From Peronospora farinosa (lineage: Eukaryota > Oomycota > Peronosporomycetes > Peronosporales > Peronosporaceae), in NCBI GenBank assembly GCA_947646735.1, contig CANTFK010000947.1, forward strand, positions 1 to 64,000: 64,000 nucleotides of DNA. Direction: 5' to 3'. This document shows positions 20,520 through 32,119 of this stretch, piece by piece. The notes under the pieces are model-generated. The model saw only the letters and a program-made list of their open reading frames with translations, made no database searches and was not told where the DNA came from. The first letter of the stretch is position 1, and every line of letters starts with the position of its first letter. The position numbers were made by a program, and so were the translations under genes.

Positions 20520-22691
20520 CTACCGCTTACACGGGCTGATGTCATCTTGAGGAAACTCCTCGTCCTCATCCTCGCTGTCTCCAGTTCCAACACTTTGGCG
20601 TTTGTTGTCTCGGAAACTTCGATCTTGTTGCAGTTCTAGCACTGAAACGCGTGTCATCAGTTGAGTAATAAGCAGCATCGTCTCAGCTTTTAACTCTTCT
20701 TGCTCGAGAAGCTGCTGTTGCATCTGCATGTTGCTTTGAGCAAGCTGCTCAATCTGCTTTTGCTGTGAAGCCAGTAAACTACGCAGCTCGTGCACAGCTG
20801 AGGACGGTGCCCCGCTCAGTCTTGACGTATAATTTGTGGTACTGCGATCCCCAGCTCCTCCAGTTGATTCACTTGCAGCTAGGACACCTGGATTTCGAGA
20901 CTTTCCGTTACGTCCAAATGTAGGCGATGCACTAAGACTCCGATCGCTGATGGTGAAGCTTCGCGAACCTCCAAGAGCAATGTTTCGATTGGGCAACGGG
21001 GCAGTCAAAGATGGAAAAGAGGCATCATCAGCACCATAACGATCACTAGCACCAGCTCCTGAAGTGAACGCACAGTGCTGCTGAAAGGCAACGGGGTTGA
21101 GCAATGAACTGTCACGGCCATTGTCTTCAAGCTCAAGGTCATGCTTTAGCGATCGACTATGTGTGATCATGGCGTAGCACGTGACACACACACGTTGCGG
21201 GGTAGTAAACCCCTTATCTTCGATCGAGATTTTTTTGTCCGCACTGTGCTGGCTGCAGATAGATTTGCCGCAATTGCGACAGTGGTGGCGGTGCTTGAAC
21301 ATGCCGAAACTGGCACGGCAGATCGAGCATTCGCCGTCATGCTTCCACTCAGGTGCAAGGTCAAAATGGTCTCGGTCATTTGATCCGTGTGACGCCCGAC
21401 GATGTGGCCTTCGGAACAATGGCGGCGAGCCTCTTTGTGACCCGCTACGTGTAGCTGATCGCCGAGAGAGTCCTCGTGCTGAATGAAAAAGCCGGTCTTT
21501 TGGACCGACTTGAGCACCTGTCGCACCTCCTTCAATGCTGTCATTACCGCCGTATTCAGCCTCGTCATTCGCCTCATTGTAGAATTGGAAGCTTAAATTC
21601 TGTTGGAAGTTTTCGTAGCTAGGCATGAGGGGTAGCGACAGGTGACGACTGTGGATCCGGCTCGGTGCGTCTTCTTCGTTTCTTCCCACAGCAGCATCGG
21701 CACTCATCGCTGACATCATCGTTCGCAGCTCACACTCCGAGACGACACCATTTTTTTGTAGCTGGGCAAGCAACGATGCTGTGTCTTGCATACGTTTCTG
21801 CTTCAATTGAAATTTCTGGTGGCTCCGATCCTCAAGTAATCCGCGACGACTGCCGGAGTGAAGTCGGGCAGTGCTAAATGACAACCCAGAGCTTGGAGTT
21901 CTGACGTCATCTTGGCTGCCAATGCTAGTCGAAAATGGCGACACAAGATGGTCATGTGGCGTGTCAAGTCCGTCAATGTCGCTCAGCAGTGACTGTTCAC
22001 TCATCATACTGATGCTATCTTCTGGCTCCAAAGCTGACTTTTCAACCCCGTCTAGCTCCCCATCATCACCGACATAAAGAAACCCGCCAAAGTCAGTATT
22101 TCCCACGAAAGGCTCCGGTACAATAGTATCAGTCCACTCATTGTCTTCATCTTCCGGTCTTTTGATCCAAGAAGCTTCACCTTTTTCCTGTTCACTCATC
22201 CCTCGTTTCGAATCAAATTCCACATTCCGTCGATCATATGAGCTGCTATCTCCACTAATATGTTGCTGAATAAGACTCGTCCGTTCGTGCGCTCGATAAA
22301 GCACCTTTAAACTATCTACATCCAGTCCAATGTCTTGTGCCATTTTCAGAGCCGAGACACCATCCGGTGTCCGTTCACTCACAGCTTCCGGATAAGCACG
22401 TACAAGTTTTCGAAGACATGAAGCTGGTACACGTGCTCGAATAGCAATATGAAGTGGCAGTAATGCCCCTTCATTTTTAGCTTGAACTCCTTCCGGATAT
22501 GCTTGAAGTAGTTTTGCAAGAAGGGACAATGGTACACGACGTACAGTACAAGCCCAATGGATAGGAAGCATACCGTGATCACCACGTTGCTTAGCCATCG
22601 ATGGATCTCGTTCTAATAGCCGTTGTAATCCCTTCCAGTCCGATGCCTGTGCTAAGTGAACAGCCTCGGAATTTCCAAGATTCTGATCCAT
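20520..22691 (-). CDS. Ankyrin-like repeat and FYVE zinc-finger protein
   Basis: Single exon, 723 residues. Residues about 8-120 form ankyrin-like repeats (LPIHWACTVRRVPLSLLAKL, LPLHIAIRARVPASCLRKLV). After a long Ser-rich acidic middle, a FYVE finger lies at about 448-510 with CSIC, the basic motif RHHCRNCG and RVCVTC. A glutamine-rich coiled coil follows at about 640-690, and the C-terminus is acidic. FYVE domains bind phosphatidylinositol 3-phosphate on endosomes, so a role in endosomal trafficking or signalling is inferred. Combinations of FYVE with other modules are greatly expanded in oomycetes. The start at 22691 is supported by the repeat beginning within 10 residues. Confidence 0.88.
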   Translation of the reverse strand: MDQNLGNSEAVHLAQASDWKGLQRLLERDPSMAKQRGDHGMLPIHWACTVRRVPLSLLAKLLQAYPEGVQAKNEGALLPLHIAIRARVPASCLRKLVRAYPEAVSERTPDGVSALKMAQDIGLDVDSLKVLYRAHERTSLIQQHISGDSSSYDRRNVEFDSKRGMSEQEKGEASWIKRPEDEDNEWTDTIVPEPFVGNTDFGGFLYVGDDGELDGVEKSALEPEDSISMMSEQSLLSDIDGLDTPHDHLVSPFSTSIGSQDDVRTPSSGLSFSTARLHSGSRRGLLEDRSHQKFQLKQKRMQDTASLLAQLQKNGVVSECELRTMMSAMSADAAVGRNEEDAPSRIHSRHLSLPLMPSYENFQQNLSFQFYNEANDEAEYGGNDSIEGGATGAQVGPKDRLFHSARGLSRRSATRSGSQRGSPPLFRRPHRRASHGSNDRDHFDLAPEWKHDGECSICRASFGMFKHRHHCRNCGKSICSQHSADKKISIEDKGFTTPQRVCVTCYAMITHSRSLKHDLELEDNGRDSSLLNPVAFQQHCAFTSGAGASDRYGADDASFPSLTAPLPNRNIALGGSRSFTISDRSLSASPTFGRNGKSRNPGVLAASESTGGAGDRSTTNYTSRLSGAPSSAVHELRSLLASQQKQIEQLAQSNMQMQQQLLEQEELKAETMLLITQLMTRVSVLELQQDRSFRDNKRQSVGTGDSEDEDEEFPQDDISPCKR

Positions 22692-24459
22692 TATCGTGAG
22701 TATAAAGAAATACTTAGTGAGGTATCCAGGGTGATGATAAAGCTTGTGAGATCGTAAAGGACGACGAGGAAGAGAGAGAGTGTAAGAGGCGACAGAACGC
22801 GCAAGGAACGTGAGCTAATCGTCGAATGGCTAGAGGCTTCAGCTTTTACGTTACGGTATTTTTTCTTCTTTAAAAATGGGTAACAAATGACGAAAAAAGG
22901 TGGTCCACTTCATTGTTTTAGTTCAATTACAAGATTAAAACTGATTAGAGACCGAACAAAAAGGCGCAAAAAAAGGCAAGTTCCACATGGCTTCAGTAAG
23001 GCACTCGATAATGCACCTTATTCATGTAGCTTTATAGATCAATGCTGCTGAACCAGTAGCATAGTCTGGTCGAGTCAATTTCTGGCCAGCAAGTCGCCTG
23101 GCGCAGTAAAACGGTCCTGGAATACCAAACACAAAACGGCTTTAACAAGAGCCACTAGTGTATTTTGAAACGGCTCCAATGCCGAGAAAGACCAGTAATA
23201 ACGCTGGGAGGATGCAGATTCTATTGCTCTGGCAGGACAGTCACTTGTCCTCTACAATCAGTGAGATTGAGAAACCAGCGAACGGTGCGAACAAACACCT
23301 CCTCGAGCGAGTTGTTGCTGTTACACAGCAACCGGCATCTTCTCTCTGCGTTGTGTTAGGAAATGGTCGACCATGTCCTTTCCCAAGACGGAACCGTCCT
23401 CGTATCGTTTGAACAACGGCCTTGAAGTTATTGGACAGCAGGAGTACAGCCTTTACATTGAAGGCGATCCAATATTGTCGCCCGCCTGTGCCAGCATTTG
23501 CGTACGATATAGCCATCAGCTGCGCATCCTTTCCTTTATGTCTCCCATGATAGGCTGCTGTGCGTATGTCTCCAGACTCTTAATGACAAAATGCTGCATC
23601 CAGTAATTTGCACAAATTGGCACCATTTGCAGAATTAGTCACCAGTCACCGCGTATGGCGGCGCGCTGTGGCGATATACGCCAGCGAGAATTTACAACGA
23701 TGCTGTTCAGGACGGTATTGTGAGCTGAGGCGATTCGAAGAAGTCTGTTGCAAAGGAAGCTGGTTGATATGGAGGGAAACGAGATATAATTGTCATCTAT
23801 GCGTACGCATACCTAAAGCTTTCTCCTGACTGAAACCTACCTACACATGCAATTTCTACCGGTAAGTTGCGAGGCGATCTAAGGATCGAGTCTATAAGAC
23901 AAGTAGCGCTCGCGCTTTATCGGAGACGGTCGGTCAAAAAGGGTCTAGGTTACACGCTATACCATCCGCATAAGGTGCGTATACATCCCGTTCGTTCATG
24001 TTGACTTGCTTTTGCCGTCCGGAATCCAGCCACATGTAATTTGAGGGCACTTGCGTCACCTCGTGCGTCAGTTTAATCTGTCGACTCAGCTCGACATACT
24101 CTTATTTACGAAGCTCATCGTATGGGTCCGTCGGTGCACCGGCCACCACCGTCTCTGCTCTGAACTTCATTACCATGTGTAGAGGTATCTAATGCGATGT
24201 CGCCGTCAGGGCCATAACCCAGTATCTAGTAATGTAGCGTGGTTATCCCCGCTCTGAGAATAAGTACAGCTTTAGGTTATGGCGTGCATATTTGTGTATG
24301 CTAGCATAACGTTATTTTGAACTTTAACTGGACCTGTTAAGGATACTGGTAAAGCGAAAAGACCGAGAATACGTAACCTTATAATAGCGCATCTTCATCG
24401 ACCTCCCTATTCAAATTCTCATAGAAAAATGAAGACGCATAATTAGAACCGCTGCTATA
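22692..24459. other. Gene-poor stretch with decayed coding-like sequence
   Basis: No intact gene is seen. On the minus strand between about 24175 and 23150 there are short coherent peptides broken by stops, such as KFRAETVVAGAPTDPYDELR near 24150 and AGTGGRQYWIAFNVKAVLLL near 23480. They may be remnants of one or more old genes, but I cannot name a family. The part next to 22691 is AT-rich 5' flank of the FYVE gene. Confidence 0.35.
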
Positions 24460-25164
24460 ATGTTGCGCCGGGCGATTCAGCGTACTCGATTGCATCTACC
24501 GGCGCCCACTGGCCACGATAACGGCGGCGGTGTATCATCCAGTGACGAAGAAGACTACCCCTCGAGTCCTAGTGTCGCATACACGAGTCTACGTGACGAT
24601 GAATCCATCCGTAACTTTTTCCGTAAACGTCCGGAAGACGTCTCTGGTGTGCATTTGATCGTTGCGGAAGAAGCAGCAAAGGCAAAGAAAAGTCACATAG
24701 CCGAACTGTCTTTGGACGAGCAGCGCAATGCTGCACACGCCTGGGCGCGATTGCAGACGCTCTACGGACTCTTCCGGGAGCTTGAAGCTGCTACGGATGA
24801 GGTATCAGATGACAGCGAGTGTGAGAGAGTTCAAACTGCCGTAACAAAACTAGGAGAGGAGAAAAAGACTCAACGACGACGATGCAGACATGATGACGGA
24901 CTGCGGTCACTGTTGCAGGAGATGAAACTGCCTTCTGGTGTGATCATGCGTGACCTGCAGACATTGTCGACGGTGGACACTAATGACGACAATATCATGC
25001 CTCAAGGGTTTACAGCTGATATGTTTGCAGCATTGGGCAATGCATTATACAATGAAATGATTGTAGCAATGGAGCAGAATCGTATTAGCCCGGATACATT
25101 TGAAGAATTGGGTAATTGCCTGTATGCCGAAGCAACGAGTGTTGTCGTGTCTGCAACTGCCTAG
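24460..25164 (+). CDS. Uncharacterised acidic protein
   Basis: Open frame of 234 codons with a good start and no interruption. The protein is hydrophilic, with a Ser/Asp/Glu patch near residues 25-33 (SSSDEEDY) that looks like a casein kinase 2 site. A helical, Ala/Glu-rich middle follows, and a second helical block sits at the C-terminus (FTADMFAALGNALYNEMIVA, then FEELGNCLYAEATS) that looks like an internal repeat of the pattern ELGNxLYxE. There is no signal peptide or membrane segment. I do not recognise a family. Its length, composition and repeated pattern argue for a real gene. Confidence 0.7.
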   Translation: MLRRAIQRTRLHLPAPTGHDNGGGVSSSDEEDYPSSPSVAYTSLRDDESIRNFFRKRPEDVSGVHLIVAEEAAKAKKSHIAELSLDEQRNAAHAWARLQTLYGLFRELEAATDEVSDDSECERVQTAVTKLGEEKKTQRRRCRHDDGLRSLLQEMKLPSGVIMRDLQTLSTVDTNDDNIMPQGFTADMFAALGNALYNEMIVAMEQNRISPDTFEELGNCLYAEATSVVVSATA

Positions 25165-25578
25165 GGCAAAAGAAACGGACGACGTGACATCAACGGCCAT
25201 GGGATGAATGGACTCTTTGTTTTTATATGTTCTTTATGCTGAAGTCCTGTCCAGTTTATATTGAAAGAAAAGCAAAGCATCGTTTGTGCTTTTGTCTGCT
25301 GTTCTTGTTGAGAGTCAAGAGCTAGAAGCTCGGTGTGAGGATAGTGCTCGGCTTTGGCGTGCTACTTTGACAACATGTTGATCCTAACGTCCTCGACGTC
25401 GGAATTAAGGACCGTCGATGCATTCGCATCGGTATAAACGCAACTAACCTTTGGCTCGAACGCAGTCCGAGGACGCGTTGGCTTGTTAAAGGGGAGATAT
25501 CAATGTCCGCAAAGTACAGAATGAGCAGTCCGGTCTAGCCATTGAATCCGTTGCATCCCTTCTTACACTACAGTACAC
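25165..25578. other. Intergenic, convergent 3' ends
   Basis: This separates the unknown acidic protein and the nucleoredoxin-like gene. I see no coding signal or repeat. Confidence 0.5.
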
Positions 25579-26052
25579 TCACTGCTGCCATTCTGCAAGA
25601 ACCTTGACGCCTTCACGCTCAATCTTGTCGGCTGCATAAAAGTCCACAACCTCTCCATTGTGACGAATCACCACGAGTGTGGGAATGCCGCCCTTACGTA
25701 TGATAGGGCTCAGCTCGGTCACCTCCGCAGCAGCACATATGCCGTACCTACGCTTAAGCTGCGTACGTGTCTCACCATCAAAAGGCACCATCCACCAGGG
25801 GCCCTGCTTGTCCTTAAAGTGTGCAAGCTGGTCCTTTGCCGAAGCATCTGAGCCTACAAATACCAAGTCCAAACTATGGCACGTAGTCTCGTAAAACCGA
25901 TTGAGTATTGGCTGAAAAGCGCGGCAATCGGGACACCAGTCGGCAGCGAAGTAAAGCGCCAAGACTTTGTCATTCTGACCCAGTGTCTCGCCTAAAATGG
26001 ACTCATTTTGGGCGTTCGTTAGTGTGATACCATGCAGCAGAGCGTTGGTCAT
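25579..26052 (-). CDS. Nucleoredoxin/tryparedoxin-like protein
   Basis: Complete small protein of 157 residues with a thioredoxin fold. It shows the redox motif WCPDC after the strand VLALYFAADW, the segment LDLVFVGSDASAKDQLAHF, the PWWMVPF stretch and a cis-proline loop GGIPTLVVI. The WCPxC centre with the DxSxxxF and WxxxPF segments is typical of nucleoredoxins and tryparedoxins, which reduce disulphides on partner proteins. No targeting peptide is visible, so it is probably cytosolic or nuclear. Confidence 0.88.
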   Translation of the reverse strand: MTNALLHGITLTNAQNESILGETLGQNDKVLALYFAADWCPDCRAFQPILNRFYETTCHSLDLVFVGSDASAKDQLAHFKDKQGPWWMVPFDGETRTQLKRRYGICAAAEVTELSPIIRKGGIPTLVVIRHNGEVVDFYAADKIEREGVKVLAEWQQ

Positions 26053-26681
26053 GACTTAAATGACGGAAATGGGTCAAAGGGATACTTGGAGTGACACACA
26101 CCACAATGTAGGGGTTGTTACGGGGGTAGGTTGCAATGTGTTTGTGAGCCAATCACAATTATTGTTTGCTAACTTCAACCCCTAGGGTATCTCCTTATTA
26201 TTCCAATTTATGGGTCGAATTATGAAGCAACTTGCGTCAGTATTCGCTTGGCCAATGACATGTCTTGGTTTCCCTTCGAGCAACCTTGTGTAATCTGACG
26301 TCCAGATGACTTCATTCCGTCCGTCTTATCCGTTACAATCCAAAAATAGTCAATGCTCACTTATGATTCGTTAAAAAACTAAATACAAGGATATCATTGG
26401 TCAAAACATCAACTTCACGATCTGATTATGGCTTCATTTAAGTCTTGCTGCCTATGCAGCAGCAAAGGACTGTCCACGGGCTGTCTGCACGCTTTACTTC
26501 TTCCCTCACCCGTGCGTCCATCTGCATTTAAACGTCACGTCTTTGAACGCTGTAAAGTGCGTGTTTCCATCATCCCTTTCCCTGTTAGCAGCTGCTTCTT
26601 ATCAGTCCATTGACTTTACATCTGATTCTACTGCAAGAAGTCTCGGTAGGTCTTTAAGACTCCTCATAATCCGCCGTTCAT
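26053..26681. other. Intergenic between divergent genes
   Basis: This lies between the nucleoredoxin-like start and the kinase start, so it should hold both promoters. A 61-codon ORF at 26428 has no features of a gene. No repeat was noticed. Confidence 0.45.
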
Positions 26682-29665
26682 TATGATGAACGAATGGCGA
26701 TGCAAGTTAGAAACTGTACAAGTTGATCACTACGATGGTCAAGCCATTTACAGTCATAATGACCTTATCTATGAGCTTGGAGGATATCTTGGAGGTGGTG
26801 CAGCTGGCGTGTAAGTCGAAATGTTGCAAGCATTTCGGAACGTTTTTTACCTTTTCGAACGTTTTTCGATACAAACTGTCTAAATTTGTGATTGTTTTGT
26901 CGTTTTTTTGCTTTTTTGTGTGGTACTAGAGTGTACGAAGCGTTTTCCACACGAACAAAACAGCATGTAGCCATCAAAATATTAAATCCTGTTGGCTACA
27001 AATTATGTCCAAGTACACTATTGGCTCGATGTCTTGTTGCTGTAAAGGGCAAACCCGTCATGACTTTGCCTCGAAACGAGGTGGACTGTCAAGCTGATAA
27101 TGACAGGAAAAGTAATCGACGATCTTATGCTTCACGATCAAATGCTGGGTCAAGAAAAATGACAATGGAACGGATTTGTGTGGAAAATGTATGGTGGTTG
27201 ATTCACTCGACGTCGAAACAAGCTATTGCAGCTATTGAAGATCCATTTACAGGACATGTTCGAGAACTTACATTGCCTCAATGTATTTAAGTGTGGGGTG
27301 AACTCCTGAGTCAATGTGAAAGCAATACGGACGGACAATTAACAGACCTAGCTGAATTGTATCAGGAAGTTCAAGTAAAGAACCAAATGATCAAGATTCC
27401 TTGCATTCCACTGAAGTTTATCAAGTTTGCACAAACTCGACGATTGATTCATCGTGAGATATCGAATATGGCGGGGTTGGAGTACCATGAAAATGTCTTG
27501 CGTCTCGATGAAGCACTGGAACTCGTACAAGATAGTAAATGCACCACTTTTTTGGTTCTTGAATTGGCTGGAGGCGGTGAATTATTTGACCGGATCAAGC
27601 TTGATTGTGGTACAGATGAAGAAAGTGCGCGCTTGTACTTTCGTCAGCTCATTTCTGGCGTAGCATTTTGCCACAACTCAGGCATTTGTCATCGTGACCT
27701 CAAGCCCGAGAATTTGCTTCTCGCTGACAATGAGGAGCACTCGACGTTAAAGATTGCAGACTTTGGGCTATCGGCAATTTTTGCCTTTACAGATAATAAC
27801 GCGAACAACGGTGCCAACAGAAACGGAGTTGATCAACCAGCTATACGTAGGTTACGTTCGGTCGTTGGCTCTCCTCACTATGTAGCACCTGAAGTTCTTA
27901 TGGACACTGGCAAGGGGTACGATGGGGCAAAGGCCGATGCTTGGTCGATTGGTGTAATTTTGTATGCAATGATCGCGGGTAGTTTGCCATTTGGAAAGGA
28001 CTTACTCAAGTGTGTTCGCTATGATCGTTTCCGCAAGTGGTCGTACAATACCAAATACAGCGATGACGACCCGACGGACGTAGTTGAGTTCCCGTCTTGG
28101 TTTTTTCCAACGCGTTTCACGCTAGAACTAAAATCTCTGATTGCGCAGTTACTGTACCCAGATGCATGCATGCGTCTATCAGTGGAGGAAACCCAGCATC
28201 ATGTGTGGGAACTAAAAATGTCAAGTTCGTTAACATTGGACGATGACCAGTCGCTGAGGAATAGCGCACCTCTCAGTACACCCGAATCACCACCACAATT
28301 GCCTCATCTATCTTACAAGAGTTGTATGGACGTGACGATTAACACCTTGCAGGATGACATTGAATTGGGTCAGCAAATGCATCCTAGCCAACTAGGTTCT
28401 GTACCACCGCAAGCCATCACCAGACTACTTGCTAAATCGCCCAGCCCTCACAATCATGCGTATCGCTGTCCGCCATCACCGCAGCAAGGTCTTTGTGTAA
28501 ACAAGCACCTTGCGGGCGTAGTCGGCTACATGCCGCCAGTGGACGAGACTTTGTCCATGTCTGGTCAAACCCCTTTAAGTTCTCCTCGTGATCGAAAGAA
28601 CAACAACAATATCGAATTGGAAGATGAAGGCGATGCTTCGATGACGGCATTGACAAATGAGTTAAATGCTTGCAAGCTTACTGGTACTCAGACGGTCTTC
28701 AAGCAGGAGCCGCTTGACCGTGAAGCTACTATGCCATCCTTCTCCCCGAGTAAGGCTACAAGAGAAGCTGGCGATAGTGGTGACAGTGACAACGTAGTCG
28801 GGCGTGCTGATTTAACATTGCAGCAAGCTACTTTTCAACACCGACACCGATTTGTGTCACCTCCGCTTGTGACTGGATCCCGGGACACAATGCCGATACG
28901 ATTCCGACGCAACTCGCCCCCGGAACTGTTTCTGCGTGGATTTGCTCGCGGACGATTTAGGGACCTCACAAACGGAGATATTGGAGGAAACTCCAGTGTC
29001 TTCGAGGCTGGAGTTTCTTCCAACATCCTCGGTCGCTCTCCTCCGCTTGTGCCGCAATCAGTTTTGGCCGCCGATGATAAGCTTGGCTTTCCAATTGATC
29101 GCACGTTGACAGAGCCACTAGCAGTCATAGCAAACTCGGGACCAGACGCTACGAGCAATGCTACTCCGGAGAATCTGCAGGCGATTTGTTTGGCCCCTCC
29201 TCCATCTTATAATGACGTCGTGCCTCGCTCGACACGGTTCCTTACAGCTCTACCGGCACGATTGGTGCTTTCCAATGTTGAGAACGCTTTGAAGGTTCAT
29301 CCATGTCCGCTTCCGTACGAGTGTGCCAAAGTCCCGCAGGATGTGACTATGGACTGGGACAATTACCAGCTCGAAGTGCGGTATGCTGGTCTCTTGACCT
29401 GTACTGTGCAGGTCTTTCTCTTCCAGCGCGGTGTGTATCTCGTCGAGTTCCGACGCAGCCAAGTACGATCATTCCTCTGTGTACTATCTTTTGGATGCGA
29501 TGGGTATTGATAAACTGTTTGTCTGTCAAGCAGGTGGATACTTTTCAGTTCAAGCGCTTTTACGAAGCGATCCGTGCAGAGGTCTCCAAAGGCATGGCCG
29601 GAGGTCCTGAGCAACCTTTGCCAGCATTACGCAAGCGCAACAACTCCGTTTCTGAGACGTTTTGA
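26682..29665 (+). CDS. CAMK/SNF1-type Ser/Thr kinase with N-lobe insert and KA1-like tail
   Basis: Model: start 26682, intron 26811..26929, a probable intron 27283..27345, and intron 29463..29533. The first and last introns restore clear protein: the Gly loop LGGGAAGVVYEA, and FRRSQ joined to VDTFQFKRFYEAIR. Kinase motifs are AIKIL (Lys), REISNM (alpha-C Glu), HRDLKPEN, DFG, VGSPHYVAPE and DAWSIGVILYAM. About 140 residues are inserted between the Lys strand and alpha-C, with a WW-like segment (VWWLIHSTSKQAIAAIEDP). An in-frame TAA at 27288-27290 interrupts this insert. It is either removed by the 63-bp GT-AG intron or is a nonsense mutation. The C-terminus resembles a KA1 domain. Regulatory input and substrates are unknown. 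Confidence 0.82.
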
Positions 29666-31411
29666 AGCGGAAATCTTGATGCACCAGACCTTAATATGCT
29701 CACCGCTCATCACATCTTCTCACTGCAACGTGCCGTGTATAACCTACAGCCAACGAATGCAGTATGTCCGTTAGCTTTAGAGTGAAGTATCACAAGTAGA
29801 AGATATTGAATACCACATGCTTTGGAGTATACATCGATCAAGCATGAGTTGAAATGGACTAGCAGCTCGGAGCAATATTCACTTCCACGTCAGTGCGTTC
29901 TTCGTCTATGATCTACTTTGGCCATTTGCACAACAAGTAAATGATCTCCATTGCGATATGGACGAGAAGCTGATCTTGCCATTGATCTCTGAAGGCACAT
30001 GGAATGAAGTTGCAAGGGCAAGAGAGGAGCTGAGCTGAGCTGAGCTGAGCTGGTCAAGTGAGTAATATGCATCTTCCCGAAAAGAGAAAGCTTCTGGGTC
30101 GAGGTGACCTGCACTTTGTCAAGACATCCTCATCTGACGGACGCCCGGTGCCGTATAAATGACACCGATAGCCTCCTAGCAGCGTCTGTAGAGAACGGGC
30201 GTGACGAACGTAATAGATGGATTGATGGTGCCATCAAGGCGATCGTCCCGCAGTCCGTTTATAGCGCCATATACTGATGTCAAGTCCATCCAAGAGCTGT
30301 CCTAATGGCTGTTCTTGCAGTTGAGCAGTGCCTCATCACCTGATGTGCTTGAGGCACCACCTCGCCTTTCCAATTGTCCCATGGTTTCTACGCAGAGCTC
30401 CGCCGTCGCAGCGTCCATTTCGATCTTCCAGATGTGTTAATGAGCTTACAATGACGCGACAGCTCCGCGGCACTGGCGTTCCATGTCATGCCGAGCTGCA
30501 GAAACGGGAGCTGCAACCACGAGAAACGGGACAGATTGCGCTGAAGCCATCCATACGCAGAAGCTTGCGAGGCTCCAACAGTATGCCGATATCGCAGCTA
30601 AGTGGAAGAGTACTGCATGGAAAGATGTCATAGACAGCAGCTAAAGCTGCTGATGTGCGGATCACATGAAGTCAACTTGATCATTGCATGACTTGTCGAG
30701 CCCATGAACACCTCTCACGGTACTTCATGGATAGTCCATTCATTACGTACGTCTCTTCGGGTGTGCCCAGGTGACGTGCGACGAGCAGCTGTTTCAGCAT
30801 GTCATCAGCGTTGTCAAGACACGGTTATACACGGACGCAATCATGGTTCAGAAGTGTCGGAATCCGTGTCCACCTCTTCGCGACTGTATGGATTGACTGG
30901 CATGGTACACATCACTATGTGAAGAAGGAATCTTGTTCCACAACATGAGCTTTGTTGGATGCAATCCATACATGGTTCGATACACTTGGTTGTGAGTCAT
31001 GACCAGCCATGATAGCAGCAATCATCACAAGCCGATCAGATCTCGATGGAGTGCAGGACTGTCAATGTTCAAACGCGATGGCAAGAAACAACTCAACTAT
31101 GAAGCTAAGAAGTTGCGCTGGAGCTGCTAGCGCCAGTATCTCACACAATCAAGCAGGCACTTGCCAAAAGCTCACTTCCAGTGATCGAGAAGACGAAGAC
31201 GGTCCTTTGTCCTCCCCCTGGCTGTGGCCAGTGCGTTTGGTCGGTCCTTTTTGCCCTCAAGCTCTCTAACACTTGGCAGTCTGCTTCGACTCGATCGAAG
31301 TGATATTTCTCAGTCGGTAAAGTGCCATCGAGGTGTCGTGTCTCGGATTGCAAGTTTTTATAGCAAGCAGTTCTCAAGAAAATTTATAGGACCCACAAAC
31401 GACTTGGAAGA
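29666..31411. other. Gene-poor stretch with broken coding-like segments
   Basis: No intact gene is seen. A short tandem GAGCT run lies near 30030-30052. Plus-strand peptides look protein-like but are interrupted, for example 30735..30995 (see the separate entry), a segment near 30500-30640 ending KSTAWKDVIDSS, and one near 31120-31300 with VIEKTKTVLCPPPGCGQC. They may be exons of a decayed gene. Confidence 0.35.
30735..30995 (+). pseudogene. Decayed or exon-like coding fragment with one internal stop
   Basis: The frame runs 87 codons with a single TGA at 30894-30896. Both sides read as ordinary protein (VTCDEQLFQHVISVVKTRL before, GILFHNMSFVGCNPYMVRYT after). A TGG in place of TGA would make the frame continuous. 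I do not recognise the family, and no start codon or splice context is convincing, so this is a weak call. Confidence 0.3.
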
Positions 31412-32119
31412 ATGAATATGCGTGGCATAGAAGCAACGGTTACGTCCTGTATTGGCGGTAAAGACGAGAAATTTGCAGTTCAAGTGCGACTTGCTGCTCC
31501 AGTGAGCGTCTATTTCGTCTACAAGACAATGGACGAGTTTGATGCACTCTGGAAAGCACTGGAAAATCTCGGGAAAGGACGTCATTGCAATGGTGAAGAC
31601 GAGGTCAAGACCGAGGAGAACAAGTCGAGTCGATTGACCAAGTGGGTGACAAGAATCGTGGACCAGTACGCGTTCCGAGAGATCATTTGCGACCTCCGTG
31701 CACAGGAGAAAGAGACCATGAGCACTCTTAATGTGTTGCTACGGTTCCTTGTTGCGCGTGTGTCTGCGCTCTTGATGGAACGCAATCTACTGCACTGTGG
31801 TTCATGCACAATGGGGCGTGAACTTGTGCAAGTCGTGCGGGAATTTCTGCAGGAGCCGGTTACTAGCAAGACTCAAGGGAAGAGTGAAGCTATCTACAGT
31901 ATCAAGGACGGACTTAAACGCTCTTTTGAAGAGATGCGTCCTGAAGATGGCGAGAAACAACGCAGTAGTTTGTTTCCTACACGTAGCGGGAGTGATCAAC
32001 CAGTCAAGACACAAAAGATGTGTGGTATGCGCGAGTGGACTATCCCACCCGTAACTAAGTTTGGCATGGTCGTGCCTGTGGCGTCTCGACGCCGTGTGTT
32101 TGCCGAGGTGGAGTTTTGA
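31412..32119 (+). CDS. PX-like domain protein, hypothetical
   Basis: Open frame of 235 codons, uninterrupted. The N-terminal half has strands followed by VYFVYKTMDEFDALWKAL, which resembles the PX-domain pattern where a Tyr/Phe-rich strand leads into an aromatic-rich helix that binds phosphoinositides. A helical region with conserved-looking Cys (LLHCGSCTMG) follows, then a basic tail ending VPVASRRRVFAEVEF. No signal peptide or membrane segment. The PX assignment rests on pattern only, because the usual proline-rich loop is not clear. MNMRG at 31412 and MRG at 31418 are both possible starts. Confidence 0.65.
   Translation: MNMRGIEATVTSCIGGKDEKFAVQVRLAAPVSVYFVYKTMDEFDALWKALENLGKGRHCNGEDEVKTEENKSSRLTKWVTRIVDQYAFREIICDLRAQEKETMSTLNVLLRFLVARVSALLMERNLLHCGSCTMGRELVQVVREFLQEPVTSKTQGKSEAIYSIKDGLKRSFEEMRPEDGEKQRSSLFPTRSGSDQPVKTQKMCGMREWTIPPVTKFGMVVPVASRRRVFAEVEF

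Noticed and set aside
30030..30052. Run of GAGCT units considered as part of an array
   Set aside because: Only four to five short units, a simple local slippage repeat without spacers.
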